From positions 620,001-684,000 of the forward strand of contig NZ_JAICCF010000001.1 in NCBI RefSeq assembly GCF_019492185.1: 64,000 nt of DNA, read 5' to 3'. Source of the DNA: Chitinophaga rhizophila (GTDB lineage Bacteria > Bacteroidota > Bacteroidia > Chitinophagales > Chitinophagaceae). The number at the start of each line of letters is the position of its first letter. Position 1 is the stretch's first letter. The notes beneath the pieces are model-generated. The model was given only the letters and a program-made list of their open reading frames with translations. It was not told where the DNA came from and ran no database searches. The position numbers and the translations under genes are program-made. Shown here piece by piece: positions 1 through 8,895 of the stretch.

Positions 1-2298
1 GCATCTGCGAATGAAGAGAACGACTTTGGTACCATTAAAGGCAAAATTACAACGAACGACAACCGTCCGGCATCAGCGGTCACTATTGTGATAAGAGATG
101 CAAAAAAGACCACTCTTACCAACGAAGACGGCACATTTACCATTTCACACGTTCCCGCAGGCTCACACCAACTGGAAATATCCCTTGTAGGTTATACTCC
201 CCTGCAAGAACAGGTAACTGTAGAAAAAGGTAAAGTCACTGAGCTGGCATTACAACTACAGGTTTCCAGTACTCAACTGAAGGAGATCGCTATTATCTCC
301 AGTCAGAACAAGTTTGGCCGTAGGGAAAGCGAGCAGATCGCACGTCTCCCTATCAGGAACCTGGAAAACCCTCAAACATATCAGATCGCTGGTAAGGCGC
401 TCATTGAAGAGCAGGTCATTACCGAAAGAACTGACCTGTACCGCAATATTCCTGGTGCTGTACCAAACTTTGCTGCAGGTGGCTCCCAGGGAATGACTAT
501 ACGTGGCTTTGCAAACGCAACCGGCATGCGTAATGGAATGGTTACCAGTGCAATTGTACCACTGAACCCTATTATCCTGGAACGCGTTGAAGTAATCAAA
601 GGGCCTTCCGGTACGTTATTCGGAAGTAATCGTAATGTGACCTTCGGCGGCGTATTTAACTACGTTACCAAAAGACCATATGATGCTTTCGGAGGCGAAG
701 TAACCGCTACAGGTGGCAGCTTCCAGTTTGGCCGTGTTACTGCTGATATCAACACTCCGCTTAATAAGGAAAAGACGCTACTCTTCCGCCTGAACACAGG
801 TATACAGACAGAGGGCTCCTTCCAGGACCAGGGCTACGCTAAGAACTATACTATCGCTCCGACTATTACCTATCAGCTGACTAACAGACTGAAACTTACC
901 CTAGACGTAGAAATTACCAGGGCATCCTACACCACCACGTCTTTTGCCATAGATTCTATGAGCAAAGTCACTGCCCGCAGCTTCAAAGACCTGCCAATTG
1001 ACTACAACCGTTCCTATATCAATAACAGCGTGGACATAGCAAATGGTATTAATAATATCCAGGCGCAGGCAGAATACAAGATCTCTGACAACTGGACGTC
1101 CCAAACAAACTACCTGTACTCTGAAGGTAGTTACAAACACTTTAACTGGACTACCCTGTCACTTGTAAGCGACTCCATGATGTCTCGTACTGTCAGAAAC
1201 CAGACGCCTGAAACTTTCGGGAACATTCAGCTCCAGCAGAACTTTATCGGTGATTTCTACATCGGATCCTTCAGGAACAGAATGGTTATTGGTTTAGACT
1301 ATAACTATAATTATAACCAGCTGTACCGTACCACTGTAGCATATGACAAAGTAAATATTCACAATCCCCTGCCAGATATCAGTGCTGAGAAAATAAATGC
1401 ATTGGCCTATCAGAGAGGCTTTGTAGGCTCTGCCACCAAAGCTTATAATTACAGCGCCTATGTCTCAGACGTGTTTAACATAACACCTTCGCTCATGGCC
1501 ATGCTGAGTCTCCGTGCAGATCGTTATACTACGGATGGCACCTATGCTATTGCAACGGGCAAATATACCGGCAAATACAGCCAAAATTCACTATCTCCCA
1601 AACTCGGACTTGTATACCAGATTGTGAAGGAAAAGGTTTCCATCTTCGGTAACTATATGAATGGATTCGTTAACCTGGCTCCTGTTACTCAGCCTGATAA
1701 CACCCTACTGGAATTAAAACCACAGTATGGTAACCAGTGGGAAGGTGGAGTTAAAGTAGACATCCTTGATGGGAAACTGAGTGGTAGCGCCAGCTATTAT
1801 GATATTGCTGTAACAAACTCTACCCGTGCGGAAGTACTCGATGGCAAATCATTTACCCGTCAGGATGGTACGCAGCATAGCAAGGGTTACGAAGCTGATA
1901 TCACGGCAAGTCCTTTACCAGGCTTACACATCATTGCGGGATACGCGCACAATGAGAACAAATACACCAATGCCAGCCCTGCCCTGCAAGGTAAGTATGT
2001 GGTAGCCAGTCCGAAAGATGTTGCCAACATCTGGGTAAGCTATCACCTGACACGTGGTAAAGCAAAAGGCCTGGGCTTTGGAGCTGGTGCAAACTATATC
2101 AGCGACTCCTGGTTTGAAGCAACTAATACCTTCGTTATTCCCAGCTACACACTCGTAAATGCAACTGTATTTTACGATCAACCAACATTCAGACTGTCTG
2201 TGAAAGCTAATAATATGCTGAATCAGCAATACTGGAACTCAGCGGGTACACCCCAGAAGCAACTTAACTTCCTGGGCAGTATTGCTGTGAAGTTCTAA
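1..2298 (+). CDS. TonB-dependent siderophore receptor (5' end outside window)
   Basis: Outer-membrane gated channel that would import a ferric siderophore using TonB energy. The reading frame is open from the first base of the window (ASANEENDFGTIKG...), so the true start and signal peptide lie upstream. In order it has a carboxypeptidase-regulatory-like beta-sandwich (LVGYTPLQEQVTV), a plug domain (IRGFANATGMRNG, then RVEVIKGPSGTLFGS, the usual plug signature) and a long beta-barrel ending in aromatic GSIAVKF. The TonB box cannot be seen. It is convergent with the siderophore biosynthesis operon and separated from it only by a hairpin terminator, so it is probably the cognate receptor; this is inferred from position. 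Family assignment is firm, the ligand is not. Confidence 0.92.
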   Translation, partial: ASANEENDFGTIKGKITTNDNRPASAVTIVIRDAKKTTLTNEDGTFTISHVPAGSHQLEISLVGYTPLQEQVTVEKGKVTELALQLQVSSTQLKEIAIISSQNKFGRRESEQIARLPIRNLENPQTYQIAGKALIEEQVITERTDLYRNIPGAVPNFAAGGSQGMTIRGFANATGMRNGMVTSAIVPLNPIILERVEVIKGPSGTLFGSNRNVTFGGVFNYVTKRPYDAFGGEVTATGGSFQFGRVTADINTPLNKEKTLLFRLNTGIQTEGSFQDQGYAKNYTIAPTITYQLTNRLKLTLDVEITRASYTTTSFAIDSMSKVTARSFKDLPIDYNRSYINNSVDIANGINNIQAQAEYKISDNWTSQTNYLYSEGSYKHFNWTTLSLVSDSMMSRTVRNQTPETFGNIQLQQNFIGDFYIGSFRNRMVIGLDYNYNYNQLYRTTVAYDKVNIHNPLPDISAEKINALAYQRGFVGSATKAYNYSAYVSDVFNITPSLMAMLSLRADRYTTDGTYAIATGKYTGKYSQNSLSPKLGLVYQIVKEKVSIFGNYMNGFVNLAPVTQPDNTLLELKPQYGNQWEGGVKVDILDGKLSGSASYYDIAVTNSTRAEVLDGKSFTRQDGTQHSKGYEADITASPLPGLHIIAGYAHNENKYTNASPALQGKYVVASPKDVANIWVSYHLTRGKAKGLGFGAGANYISDSWFEATNTFVIPSYTLVNATVFYDQPTFRLSVKANNMLNQQYWNSAGTPQKQLNFLGSIAVKF

Positions 2299-2351
2299 AG
2301 CTCACATCAGGCAGGTAACAAACTGTTACTATCCGGTATAAAAATATGAAT

Positions 2352-2386
2352 AGGGAGTATCTTACTTTTGATACTCCCTATTTTTT
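2352..2386. terminator. Bidirectional hairpin terminator
   Basis: AGGGAGTATC at 2352-2361 pairs perfectly with GATACTCCCT at 2370-2379 and is followed by a T run. It lies between the convergent receptor and adenylation genes and runs up to the stop codon of the latter. Confidence 0.85.
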
Positions 2387-3761
2387 ATGCCTGCACCTGG
2401 GGAAGAGCACCCTGTTGCAATGCAGTATAGTCCAACTTACCATTTGGCGTCAATGGAAAGTCATCTATCTGTTGTACTTTAAAAGCGGTAGGATGTAATC
2501 CGAGCTTCTTTGCCAGCAGTGATCTGATACTGGCATCGTCCTGTATTCCGTGCCTATGAAATACCAGCAGCTGCTTGTCTTCCATACCTATACAAGCGAA
2601 GGTCTCTCCCTGTATCTCCTGATTCAGAATCATCTCTACTTCATCCAGATTCACACGGGTACCAAACAACTTCACAAAGCGCTTCAAACGGCCTGTAATG
2701 TAATAGTAGCCATCCGCATCAACCTTGGCTACATCTCCTGTGTGCAATACCGGGGGTTGCTCAAAGGTGCCAAGATCAGCTGCGGAAACAGCATATCCAC
2801 CAAAGACGTTAGGTCCGCTGTATAACAACTCATTTGTCTCCGGCGCTAATGTGAACTGGCCACCCTTTATAGGTATGCCGATCGCACCTATCTTACGTAA
2901 GAGGTTATGTGGCGGCATATAAGCCATACGGGCGGTTGCTTCCGTCTGACCATACATCACAAAGAAGTGCTTATCCCTTTCAGATAAATACTCTCCGAAT
3001 GACTTAACCAGACTTGCACTCAGCTTCCCTCCGGCCTGGGTCATATACCGGAGCGAAGGGTATTCCTTCCGGTTGAAACCAATACGGTGCAATACCTCAT
3101 ACACATATGGCACGCCGGCAACAGATGTGTATCCATACCGTTCCATATCTTCCCAGAACTCCTTTTGCACTACGTCCCTGTTCCCACACACTACCTGCCC
3201 TCCTGCAATACTATTGGTGGTAAATACAGACAAGCCATAAGAATAGAACACCGGCAGATTCAGCGGAGTTACATCGCTACTGTTTACCGGCAGATAGTTG
3301 AGAATAGACAAGGCATTCTGTACGAGGTTGTTCTCAGACAGCTTTACAAACTTCGGAGAACCGGTTGTACCCGATGTACTCAGCATCAGCTTAATATCCG
3401 GATGTATGACATTCCTCACACCCCGATGGCTGCGGTACAATCCACTCTCCTCTATATCAAAATCAGGGATCTCGTCCCTGGTAGTGTCATAGATGTAGTA
3501 AGGTGCATACACCTCCTCCAGCCGCTGCTTATATTCAATATGCAACTTCGGACTAAGCAATGCTAACGTCAGCCGGCTATTCAGGCAATTCAACAGCATC
3601 TTGACAGAAGCAATGGAATTATCCAAATACAGAAATGCCAATGCCTGCTCATCCGGAGCTTCCACAGTAGCCTGTAAGTCAGCCAGTGTGTAGTGCTTGC
3701 CTGTAATAGCATCTACATAACGCAAATGCTGGTTCCTGGCTATTAATCCATATAAACTCAT
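2385..3761 (-). CDS. AMP-binding adenylation enzyme (acyl/aryl-ACP ligase)
   Basis: 458-residue ANL-superfamily enzyme that would activate a carboxylic acid as its adenylate and load it onto the neighbouring carrier protein. Visible core motifs are STSGTTGSPKFVKLS (P-loop-like A3), YGQTEATARM (A5), HTGDVAKVDADGYYYITGR (A7), a hinge leading to VNLDEVE (A8), and PLTPNGKLDY with the A10 catalytic Lys. It overlaps the ACP gene by 4 nt (ATGA), so translation is probably coupled. Together they resemble the AsbC/AsbD loading module of petrobactin biosynthesis, which works beside NIS synthetases. The substrate cannot be read from the sequence: an aryl acid, an amino acid or a short acyl group are all possible. 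It is the last gene of the siderophore operon. Confidence 0.85.
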   Translation of the reverse strand: MSLYGLIARNQHLRYVDAITGKHYTLADLQATVEAPDEQALAFLYLDNSIASVKMLLNCLNSRLTLALLSPKLHIEYKQRLEEVYAPYYIYDTTRDEIPDFDIEESGLYRSHRGVRNVIHPDIKLMLSTSGTTGSPKFVKLSENNLVQNALSILNYLPVNSSDVTPLNLPVFYSYGLSVFTTNSIAGGQVVCGNRDVVQKEFWEDMERYGYTSVAGVPYVYEVLHRIGFNRKEYPSLRYMTQAGGKLSASLVKSFGEYLSERDKHFFVMYGQTEATARMAYMPPHNLLRKIGAIGIPIKGGQFTLAPETNELLYSGPNVFGGYAVSAADLGTFEQPPVLHTGDVAKVDADGYYYITGRLKRFVKLFGTRVNLDEVEMILNQEIQGETFACIGMEDKQLLVFHRHGIQDDASIRSLLAKKLGLHPTAFKVQQIDDFPLTPNGKLDYTALQQGALPQVQA

Positions 3762-3997
3762 ATGTTAACGTTGTGCTTTCTAAGTGTTTCCCTGACCTTT
3801 TCTACGCTGCTCATCTCCAATACCTCATCTGTATCGATGGTAATGTTGAAAGCTGCTTCCAGTTCTGTAATCAGGTAAATATGTGATACTGAATCCCACT
3901 CAGGTATGCTCTGATAACTAAGATCATCGGTTACCTGCGCTGCGGGTATAGATAATGCTGCTGCAATAATATCCTGTAAGGTTTGAGTTGTGTTCAT
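3758..3997 (-). CDS. Acyl carrier protein
   Basis: 79-residue stand-alone carrier protein. The phosphopantetheine attachment Ser lies in EWDSVSHIYLI (Ser36), followed by the typical helix II acidic stretch LITELEAAFNI and VEKVRETL. It is sandwiched between the MATE exporter and the adenylation enzyme and overlaps the latter by 4 nt, so it is the likely acceptor of the acyl group that enzyme activates. No phosphopantetheinyl transferase is seen in the window, so one must be supplied from elsewhere. Confidence 0.88.
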   Translation of the reverse strand: MNTTQTLQDIIAAALSIPAAQVTDDLSYQSIPEWDSVSHIYLITELEAAFNITIDTDEVLEMSSVEKVRETLRKHNVNI

Positions 3998-4012
3998 AAA
4001 GCAATATTTTAA

Positions 4013-5419
4013 TCAGATCTTTACTTTTTTCCATTTACCACTGCGAAATACAATGAGACAGGCGGCGGCCAAAATCACTTCAGATGCCAGTATTGAAATA
4101 AATATACCCTGCGCTCCCCATCCGGAATGTATACCAAGGAACCAGGCCAGAGGCAGCTGCGTTACATAAAACATCAGTATATACATCAGGGTCACGGCAT
4201 TGACAGAACCTGCTGCATTCAATGCACGTGATATGACCATTGTATATCCAAAGAAGAAGTACGCTATTGACATAAAACGAAGATACAGGACTGCATGCTG
4301 GGCAACCTGCTGCTCTTGTGTAAATAAGCGTACCAGGCTCTCTCCCGATACCAGCAGAAATAAGGCAATACTGCCCAGGAAACACATATTGAATGCGCCT
4401 GTTTTCCATACAGACTGTTCTGCTCTCTCCGGCTGACCAGCGCCCAGATTTTGTCCGGTAAGTATACCTGCTGCGTTGGCGATACCCCATGCCGGCAATA
4501 CTGTAAACATGACAATGCGATTGGCCACAATGTAACCTGCCAATACGCTCTCGCCTAGTTTAGCAACAATGATGATCATCAGGAACCGGCTGGAAGATGG
4601 AATCAGGTACTGCATAGTACCCGAAGCTGCCAGCTTACACAGCCGTTTAATAATAGCAGGTACCAGCATCAGCTGCTGCCTGCCTATAGTAATTACCCTC
4701 TCTACCTTTGCAAAATACCAGCACTGATATCCAACGCCGACAAGATTAGCAATAGTAGTGGCGATGGCTGCTCCTAACAGTCCGAAGGCAGGAATAGGAC
4801 CTACTCCAAATATAAAAACGGCACACAATACAGCATTCACTGCATTCGAGAGTAATAGTGTACGCATAGCCATGGCTGCATTGCCTGCCCCTCTGAAAAT
4901 ACCGTTCAGCAGTACTCTCATCACGACAAGCAAAATGCAACCAAACATAATACGTGAAAACAGATCCCCTTCCTGCACCAGTTCAGGCGATGCGCCCGCC
5001 AGCTGCAGAATACCTTTGTTAAAGGCAATGGAGAGTATACTGAACAATGCAGAAATGACAATACCGAGGTAAATGGCCTGCATAGCAGCTAGTCCGGCAA
5101 TACGCGGCTTCTTCTCTCCTACCCGTCTGGAGATGATGGCAGTAGCTGCGATCCCCAGCCCCATAGCCACCGAGTGAAAGACGATCACTACTGAGTTAAC
5201 AATTCCAACAATAGTAATGGCTCTCTCCCCGAGGCTGCTTACGAATAGAAGGTCTACCATCACAAATAAAGACTCCATAGCCAGTTCCAGCATAGATGGC
5301 ACTGACAACAGGAACGTAGCACGATTTACACTACCGGAAGTAAAATCCTTCTCGGTACCTGCAATAGCGCTCTTAAACAAATTCAATATAGAACGGGCCC
5401 TTAACAGCACAGCATTCAT
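4013..5419 (-). CDS. MATE family efflux transporter
   Basis: 468-residue inner-membrane protein with about twelve hydrophobic segments and MATE-like features: an N-terminal half containing SVPSMLELAMESLFVMVDLLF and a repeated second half beginning around the PSSSRFLMIIIVAKLG segment. MATE proteins export organic molecules by H+ or Na+ antiport. It lies inside the siderophore operon, 15 nt upstream of the ACP gene and 19 nt downstream of the monooxygenase gene, which suggests it exports the finished siderophore. That role is inferred from context. Confidence 0.9.
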   Translation of the reverse strand: MNAVLLRARSILNLFKSAIAGTEKDFTSGSVNRATFLLSVPSMLELAMESLFVMVDLLFVSSLGERAITIVGIVNSVVIVFHSVAMGLGIAATAIISRRVGEKKPRIAGLAAMQAIYLGIVISALFSILSIAFNKGILQLAGASPELVQEGDLFSRIMFGCILLVVMRVLLNGIFRGAGNAAMAMRTLLLSNAVNAVLCAVFIFGVGPIPAFGLLGAAIATTIANLVGVGYQCWYFAKVERVITIGRQQLMLVPAIIKRLCKLAASGTMQYLIPSSSRFLMIIIVAKLGESVLAGYIVANRIVMFTVLPAWGIANAAGILTGQNLGAGQPERAEQSVWKTGAFNMCFLGSIALFLLVSGESLVRLFTQEQQVAQHAVLYLRFMSIAYFFFGYTMVISRALNAAGSVNAVTLMYILMFYVTQLPLAWFLGIHSGWGAQGIFISILASEVILAAACLIVFRSGKWKKVKI

Positions 5420-5438
5420 TCGTAGTAATGGTTTAACG

Positions 5439-6767
5439 TTACAATATGGCCAGATCAGCAGCCGTTTCTTTTACCTGGGTTACGCCAAAGTCCTGATAAG
5501 CAATACGCTGCTCGATCTTATATACCTCCCTGCCTGCAATGGCATTAATGATATGCGAATTTCGGTACGCGCCCATTCCAAGATCTGGTGTGACGAAACC
5601 ATGTGTGTGCAGCTCGACATTCTGTACGAAGATCTCACTGTTATTGATATCCACTGTATAGTTACGATGTGCATCCATCAGCTTCTCCGGTGTACGGCGG
5701 ATACGCTCTTCAATTCCACTCAGGATGGCCGGCTCGTTATACTTATAACCTGTTGCCAGTATTACAGAGTTAGTATCTAAGGTAAAACGCTGCTGTTGCT
5801 GCAAGTGGTTAAAATGCAATGTATACTGATGCGAACCTTCAGCTGGTGTGATCTGTGTCAGTTCGCTATTGGTATTTAACTGCACGCTCAGTTTTTTACT
5901 GCCCACGCTCAACTGATACATCTGATCAAATATCTCGTTAATGAGGTCGTAGTTGATTCCTTTGTATAGGGTATTCTGTTCTGACAGTACCTTTCTGCGA
6001 CGCTCAGGCGGCATCTGATAGAAATAGTCCACATATTCAGGAGAAGTCAGTTCCAATGTAAGTTTAGAGTACTCCATAGGGGAAAACCTGTCTGCACGTG
6101 TGAACCAGTTTAGTTGCAGACCATTCTTCGTCTCTGGTAACAGGTCATAGAATATTTCTGCTGCACTCTGACCTGAGCCGATAATAGTCAGATTACCTTT
6201 CTCCAGGATGTCTGCTTTATTAGGAAGATATGCCGATGTATGCATCACTCCGGGCAGCTGCTCCCTGTTAATGAACGGCGGCATATAAGGCTGTGTGCCT
6301 GTACCCAACACCAGCTTCTCTGCATACCAGGTCGTTACATCTCCTGTTTTGGTATGCTGTACTGTCACTTCATACAGGCCATCTCCGTAGACAAGACGTG
6401 ATACCTTCTGCGAAAAGCGGCAGGAAGGTAACTGTTCAACCGCCCACTGGCAATACAGATTATACTCTTTACGCAGCATATAGAAGTTCTCCCTGATGAA
6501 GAACGGGTATAGACGGTCTGTCTGCTTCAGGAAATTCAGAAAACTAAACCAGCTGGTAGGATCTGCCATTGTTACAAGGTCAGTACCCATAAACGGCGTC
6601 TGTAACGTTGCGCTTTCCAGCATCAGACCGGGGTGCCAGTCAAAACCGTCTGCCTGATCAAAAAATACAGCGCTGACATCCTTTACAGGATGCAGTAGTG
6701 CTGCCAGTCCAAGATTAAACGGCCCTATGCCGATACCAATAAGATTATATACCTGAGAGTGCTTCAT
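5439..6767 (-). CDS. Lysine/ornithine/diamine N-monooxygenase (IucD/SidA/DesB-like)
   Basis: 442-residue FAD/NADPH-dependent N-hydroxylating monooxygenase. The N-terminal FAD-binding motif is IGIGPFNLGLAALL, the NADPH-binding motif is IIGSGQSAAEIFYDLL, and the class signature ILATGYKYNEP is near residue 340. Family members hydroxylate the side-chain amine of lysine or ornithine, or of cadaverine or putrescine, to give the hydroxylamine later acylated to an iron-binding hydroxamate. A PLP decarboxylase at the head of the operon makes a diamine substrate plausible. The gene overlaps the GNAT gene by 23 nt, in keeping with the usual sequential hydroxylation and acylation. Confidence 0.92.
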   Translation of the reverse strand: MKHSQVYNLIGIGIGPFNLGLAALLHPVKDVSAVFFDQADGFDWHPGLMLESATLQTPFMGTDLVTMADPTSWFSFLNFLKQTDRLYPFFIRENFYMLRKEYNLYCQWAVEQLPSCRFSQKVSRLVYGDGLYEVTVQHTKTGDVTTWYAEKLVLGTGTQPYMPPFINREQLPGVMHTSAYLPNKADILEKGNLTIIGSGQSAAEIFYDLLPETKNGLQLNWFTRADRFSPMEYSKLTLELTSPEYVDYFYQMPPERRRKVLSEQNTLYKGINYDLINEIFDQMYQLSVGSKKLSVQLNTNSELTQITPAEGSHQYTLHFNHLQQQQRFTLDTNSVILATGYKYNEPAILSGIEERIRRTPEKLMDAHRNYTVDINNSEIFVQNVELHTHGFVTPDLGMGAYRNSHIINAIAGREVYKIEQRIAYQDFGVTQVKETAADLAIL

Positions 6768-8088
6768 GATGCGCTTGTTTAATTGTGGATGTAGCCGTGT
6801 GTATAGAAATGTGTTGGTTGGCAGGGAACTTCGCCCAATACCATTCCCGGTAACAGAAGTTCAGATTAGCCTTCTTATGCGGCAGCTGTATCACTTTCTC
6901 AACCCGGAAGCCTACATGTGCCTTGTTCATCAGTGCTGCTAAGGACTCCACAGAACCCTCTCCTACCATTTTACCTACCTCTGGTTGTGCAAATACCCAG
7001 TCCAGCATACACTGAGTAGAAGGAGAGGAAAACTTCAGCTTAGGATCAACGGGAGCAATAAACTGATGTGTACCATAGTCTGATGGCAATGCGTCGTAGT
7101 AGTCGGATAATATATCCCGCACTACCCAGTATACCTCAAAGTTATAGGTCGGGGTACCATTGATCTCGCCGATAAAGCTATATGACCAGTTTCCGGGTAA
7201 CAGACAACGATAGTAGAGTTCCAGTTCACGTAATGGCCAGTCCATCTTCCATATCTTCTTTGCATGGTCCCGGTTAAACCAGTCATGCACCATCTCAAGG
7301 TCACGCGATATGTCAAATGGCCTGATGCTTACCGTGATATCTTCCTTGGGGAAATAACGGCTGTATACAGCTTCTTTTCCTGCCGGCTGTATCAATGCTT
7401 GTGAATAGAAGTACTTATGCAGCGGATTAGGGTATGGACGTGTTACATGCTCCTCACCCAACATAAACGATAAGAGCTCATTACGAACCGACAACTTATT
7501 GTCCTTTATCAAGGAATGATTAGGTAATACCTGCTCGTATTGTTTATACACTAGGCTGAGTAGTGCTGTTTCATCTGCCTGCTGCCGGTAACCCAGCGCT
7601 GCTATAAGCGGCAACAGTTGGTTGACTAACCATTCCGCTGGCTCCGGCTGACGATCTATCTCTGTAACAGACAGCAGCCTGTTAAATTCTTCTATGCCCA
7701 CTTCTTCCACCTGCGGCGGACAAGGGAATGCTGTTAATTTACCCAGTATAGTCCCGAGGTTTATTGCAGGATAGGTATCCTGTAAATGCGCCGCTATGAT
7801 CTTGATCAGTCCTGCTGCATCCAGCGCTGTGATCTGATCATTGGATATTGTTCTCTCTATTGCCGGAAAATCAAATACATGATAACCGCTTTCCGAGAAA
7901 TAACGTAAAGGAATAAAAACATCCATACCATTTGCGCTGAAATCCAAACGCAGATGAAACTGATACCCGGTAACAGAAAAGTAGTCTGCCAGTGCTTTAT
8001 CATACCGGGGTATACCCTCATAACAGCTCCAGTTGGAAAAACCTCTGCAATAGCTGTTGATGATGGCTGTAAGCAAATTAGTGTCCAT
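6745..8088 (-). CDS. GNAT siderophore N-acyltransferase (IucB/DesC-like) with an N-terminal extra domain
   Basis: 447 residues. The C-terminal half (about 245-445) has the Acetyltransf_8 pattern of siderophore hydroxylamine acyltransferases: VSIRPFDISRDLEMVHDWFN, then YWVVRDILSDYY, FIAPVDPK and VGEGSVESLAALMNKAHVGFR. Such enzymes transfer acetyl or succinyl from CoA to the N-hydroxylated amine. IucB and DesC are usually much shorter. Residues 1-220 form an extra domain that I do not recognise firmly; its FSNWS start and PLRYFSESGYH segment faintly recall IucA/IucC N-termini. It overlaps the monooxygenase gene by 23 nt and lies 3 nt after the creatininase-like gene. Confidence 0.82.
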   Translation of the reverse strand: MDTNLLTAIINSYCRGFSNWSCYEGIPRYDKALADYFSVTGYQFHLRLDFSANGMDVFIPLRYFSESGYHVFDFPAIERTISNDQITALDAAGLIKIIAAHLQDTYPAINLGTILGKLTAFPCPPQVEEVGIEEFNRLLSVTEIDRQPEPAEWLVNQLLPLIAALGYRQQADETALLSLVYKQYEQVLPNHSLIKDNKLSVRNELLSFMLGEEHVTRPYPNPLHKYFYSQALIQPAGKEAVYSRYFPKEDITVSIRPFDISRDLEMVHDWFNRDHAKKIWKMDWPLRELELYYRCLLPGNWSYSFIGEINGTPTYNFEVYWVVRDILSDYYDALPSDYGTHQFIAPVDPKLKFSSPSTQCMLDWVFAQPEVGKMVGEGSVESLAALMNKAHVGFRVEKVIQLPHKKANLNFCYREWYWAKFPANQHISIHTATSTIKQAHHEALSGI

Positions 8089-8091
8089 TCA

Positions 8092-8895
8092 TTATTGTTT
8101 TACCTGTGACAGCCATTGTCTGATTTCTTTTACAGCAAGCTGCACACGCAGTTCGCCAAATGCTTTTCCTTGTTCAGGAGTTGCGGGACATGGATCACCG
8201 GATACACCTGCTGCATCCAACGGGCCATTACCCAGATGGGTAGTATCTCCGGTAGCCATATAAGCGGTACGTACTGCTGTTGGCAATACCGCCCATGTCT
8301 CCGCAGTATCCCATAGCCCTCCATGTCCGCCGGGCACATAGCCCTGACGCGCAATGCCGGCCTCTATCTGCACCCTCGCCTTACCGTATCCATCACTGGA
8401 GAAAAATACCCGCGCACCTTTTGCACGGTATGCACTATCCAACCTTGCTGCGAGGTTTCTCAACGGACGCTGGCTGTTATAATGGTCACTCATCAGTACA
8501 ATATAGCGGAAACCGGATGCTACCATACTTCTCACCAGCTGCTCATTTACATCAGAAAATGTCTGTTCAGTGAGTGATATCGTACCGGGATATTGCTCCA
8601 GTATTGCACTATTAGGGGCAAACGGTAATACAGGAGCTACCAGTGTATTACCGAGACTATCTGCAATCTGTGTGGCATACCTGTATATCCGGTAGTTGTG
8701 TTTTCCCAGTACCAGGTGAGGACCGGAAGCTTCTGTACCTCCACTGAAGATCAGGACAGTATTTGTGCCTGATGCAATATTCGCTGCCAGTTCACGCGAG
8801 GTCATCGCTTCCATCAGTACCTGAGCAGGTTGCTGTGACCATACACGTATACTCATACAGCAGCATAAGCAAATGATGCCTGCGATCGTCCTCAT
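8092..8895 (-). CDS. Exported creatininase-family protein
   Basis: 267 residues with a signal peptide (IICLCCCMSIRVWSQ), so probably periplasmic. Creatininase-family enzymes are metal-dependent amidohydrolases. The family motif normally read as E-x-H-G-P-H-L...G-x-D appears here as TEASGPHLVLGKHN (residues 54-67), so the usual His is Ser57 and the usual Asp is His66. A second family block, GGHGGLWDTAETW, is present. The gene overlaps the upstream IucA/IucC gene by 4 nt and lies 3 nt before the GNAT gene, firmly within the siderophore operon. It might process or hydrolyse the siderophore in the periplasm, or have lost activity. Family call good, function unknown. Confidence 0.78.
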   Translation of the reverse strand: MRTIAGIICLCCCMSIRVWSQQPAQVLMEAMTSRELAANIASGTNTVLIFSGGTEASGPHLVLGKHNYRIYRYATQIADSLGNTLVAPVLPFAPNSAILEQYPGTISLTEQTFSDVNEQLVRSMVASGFRYIVLMSDHYNSQRPLRNLAARLDSAYRAKGARVFFSSDGYGKARVQIEAGIARQGYVPGGHGGLWDTAETWAVLPTAVRTAYMATGDTTHLGNGPLDAAGVSGDPCPATPEQGKAFGELRVQLAVKEIRQWLSQVKQ

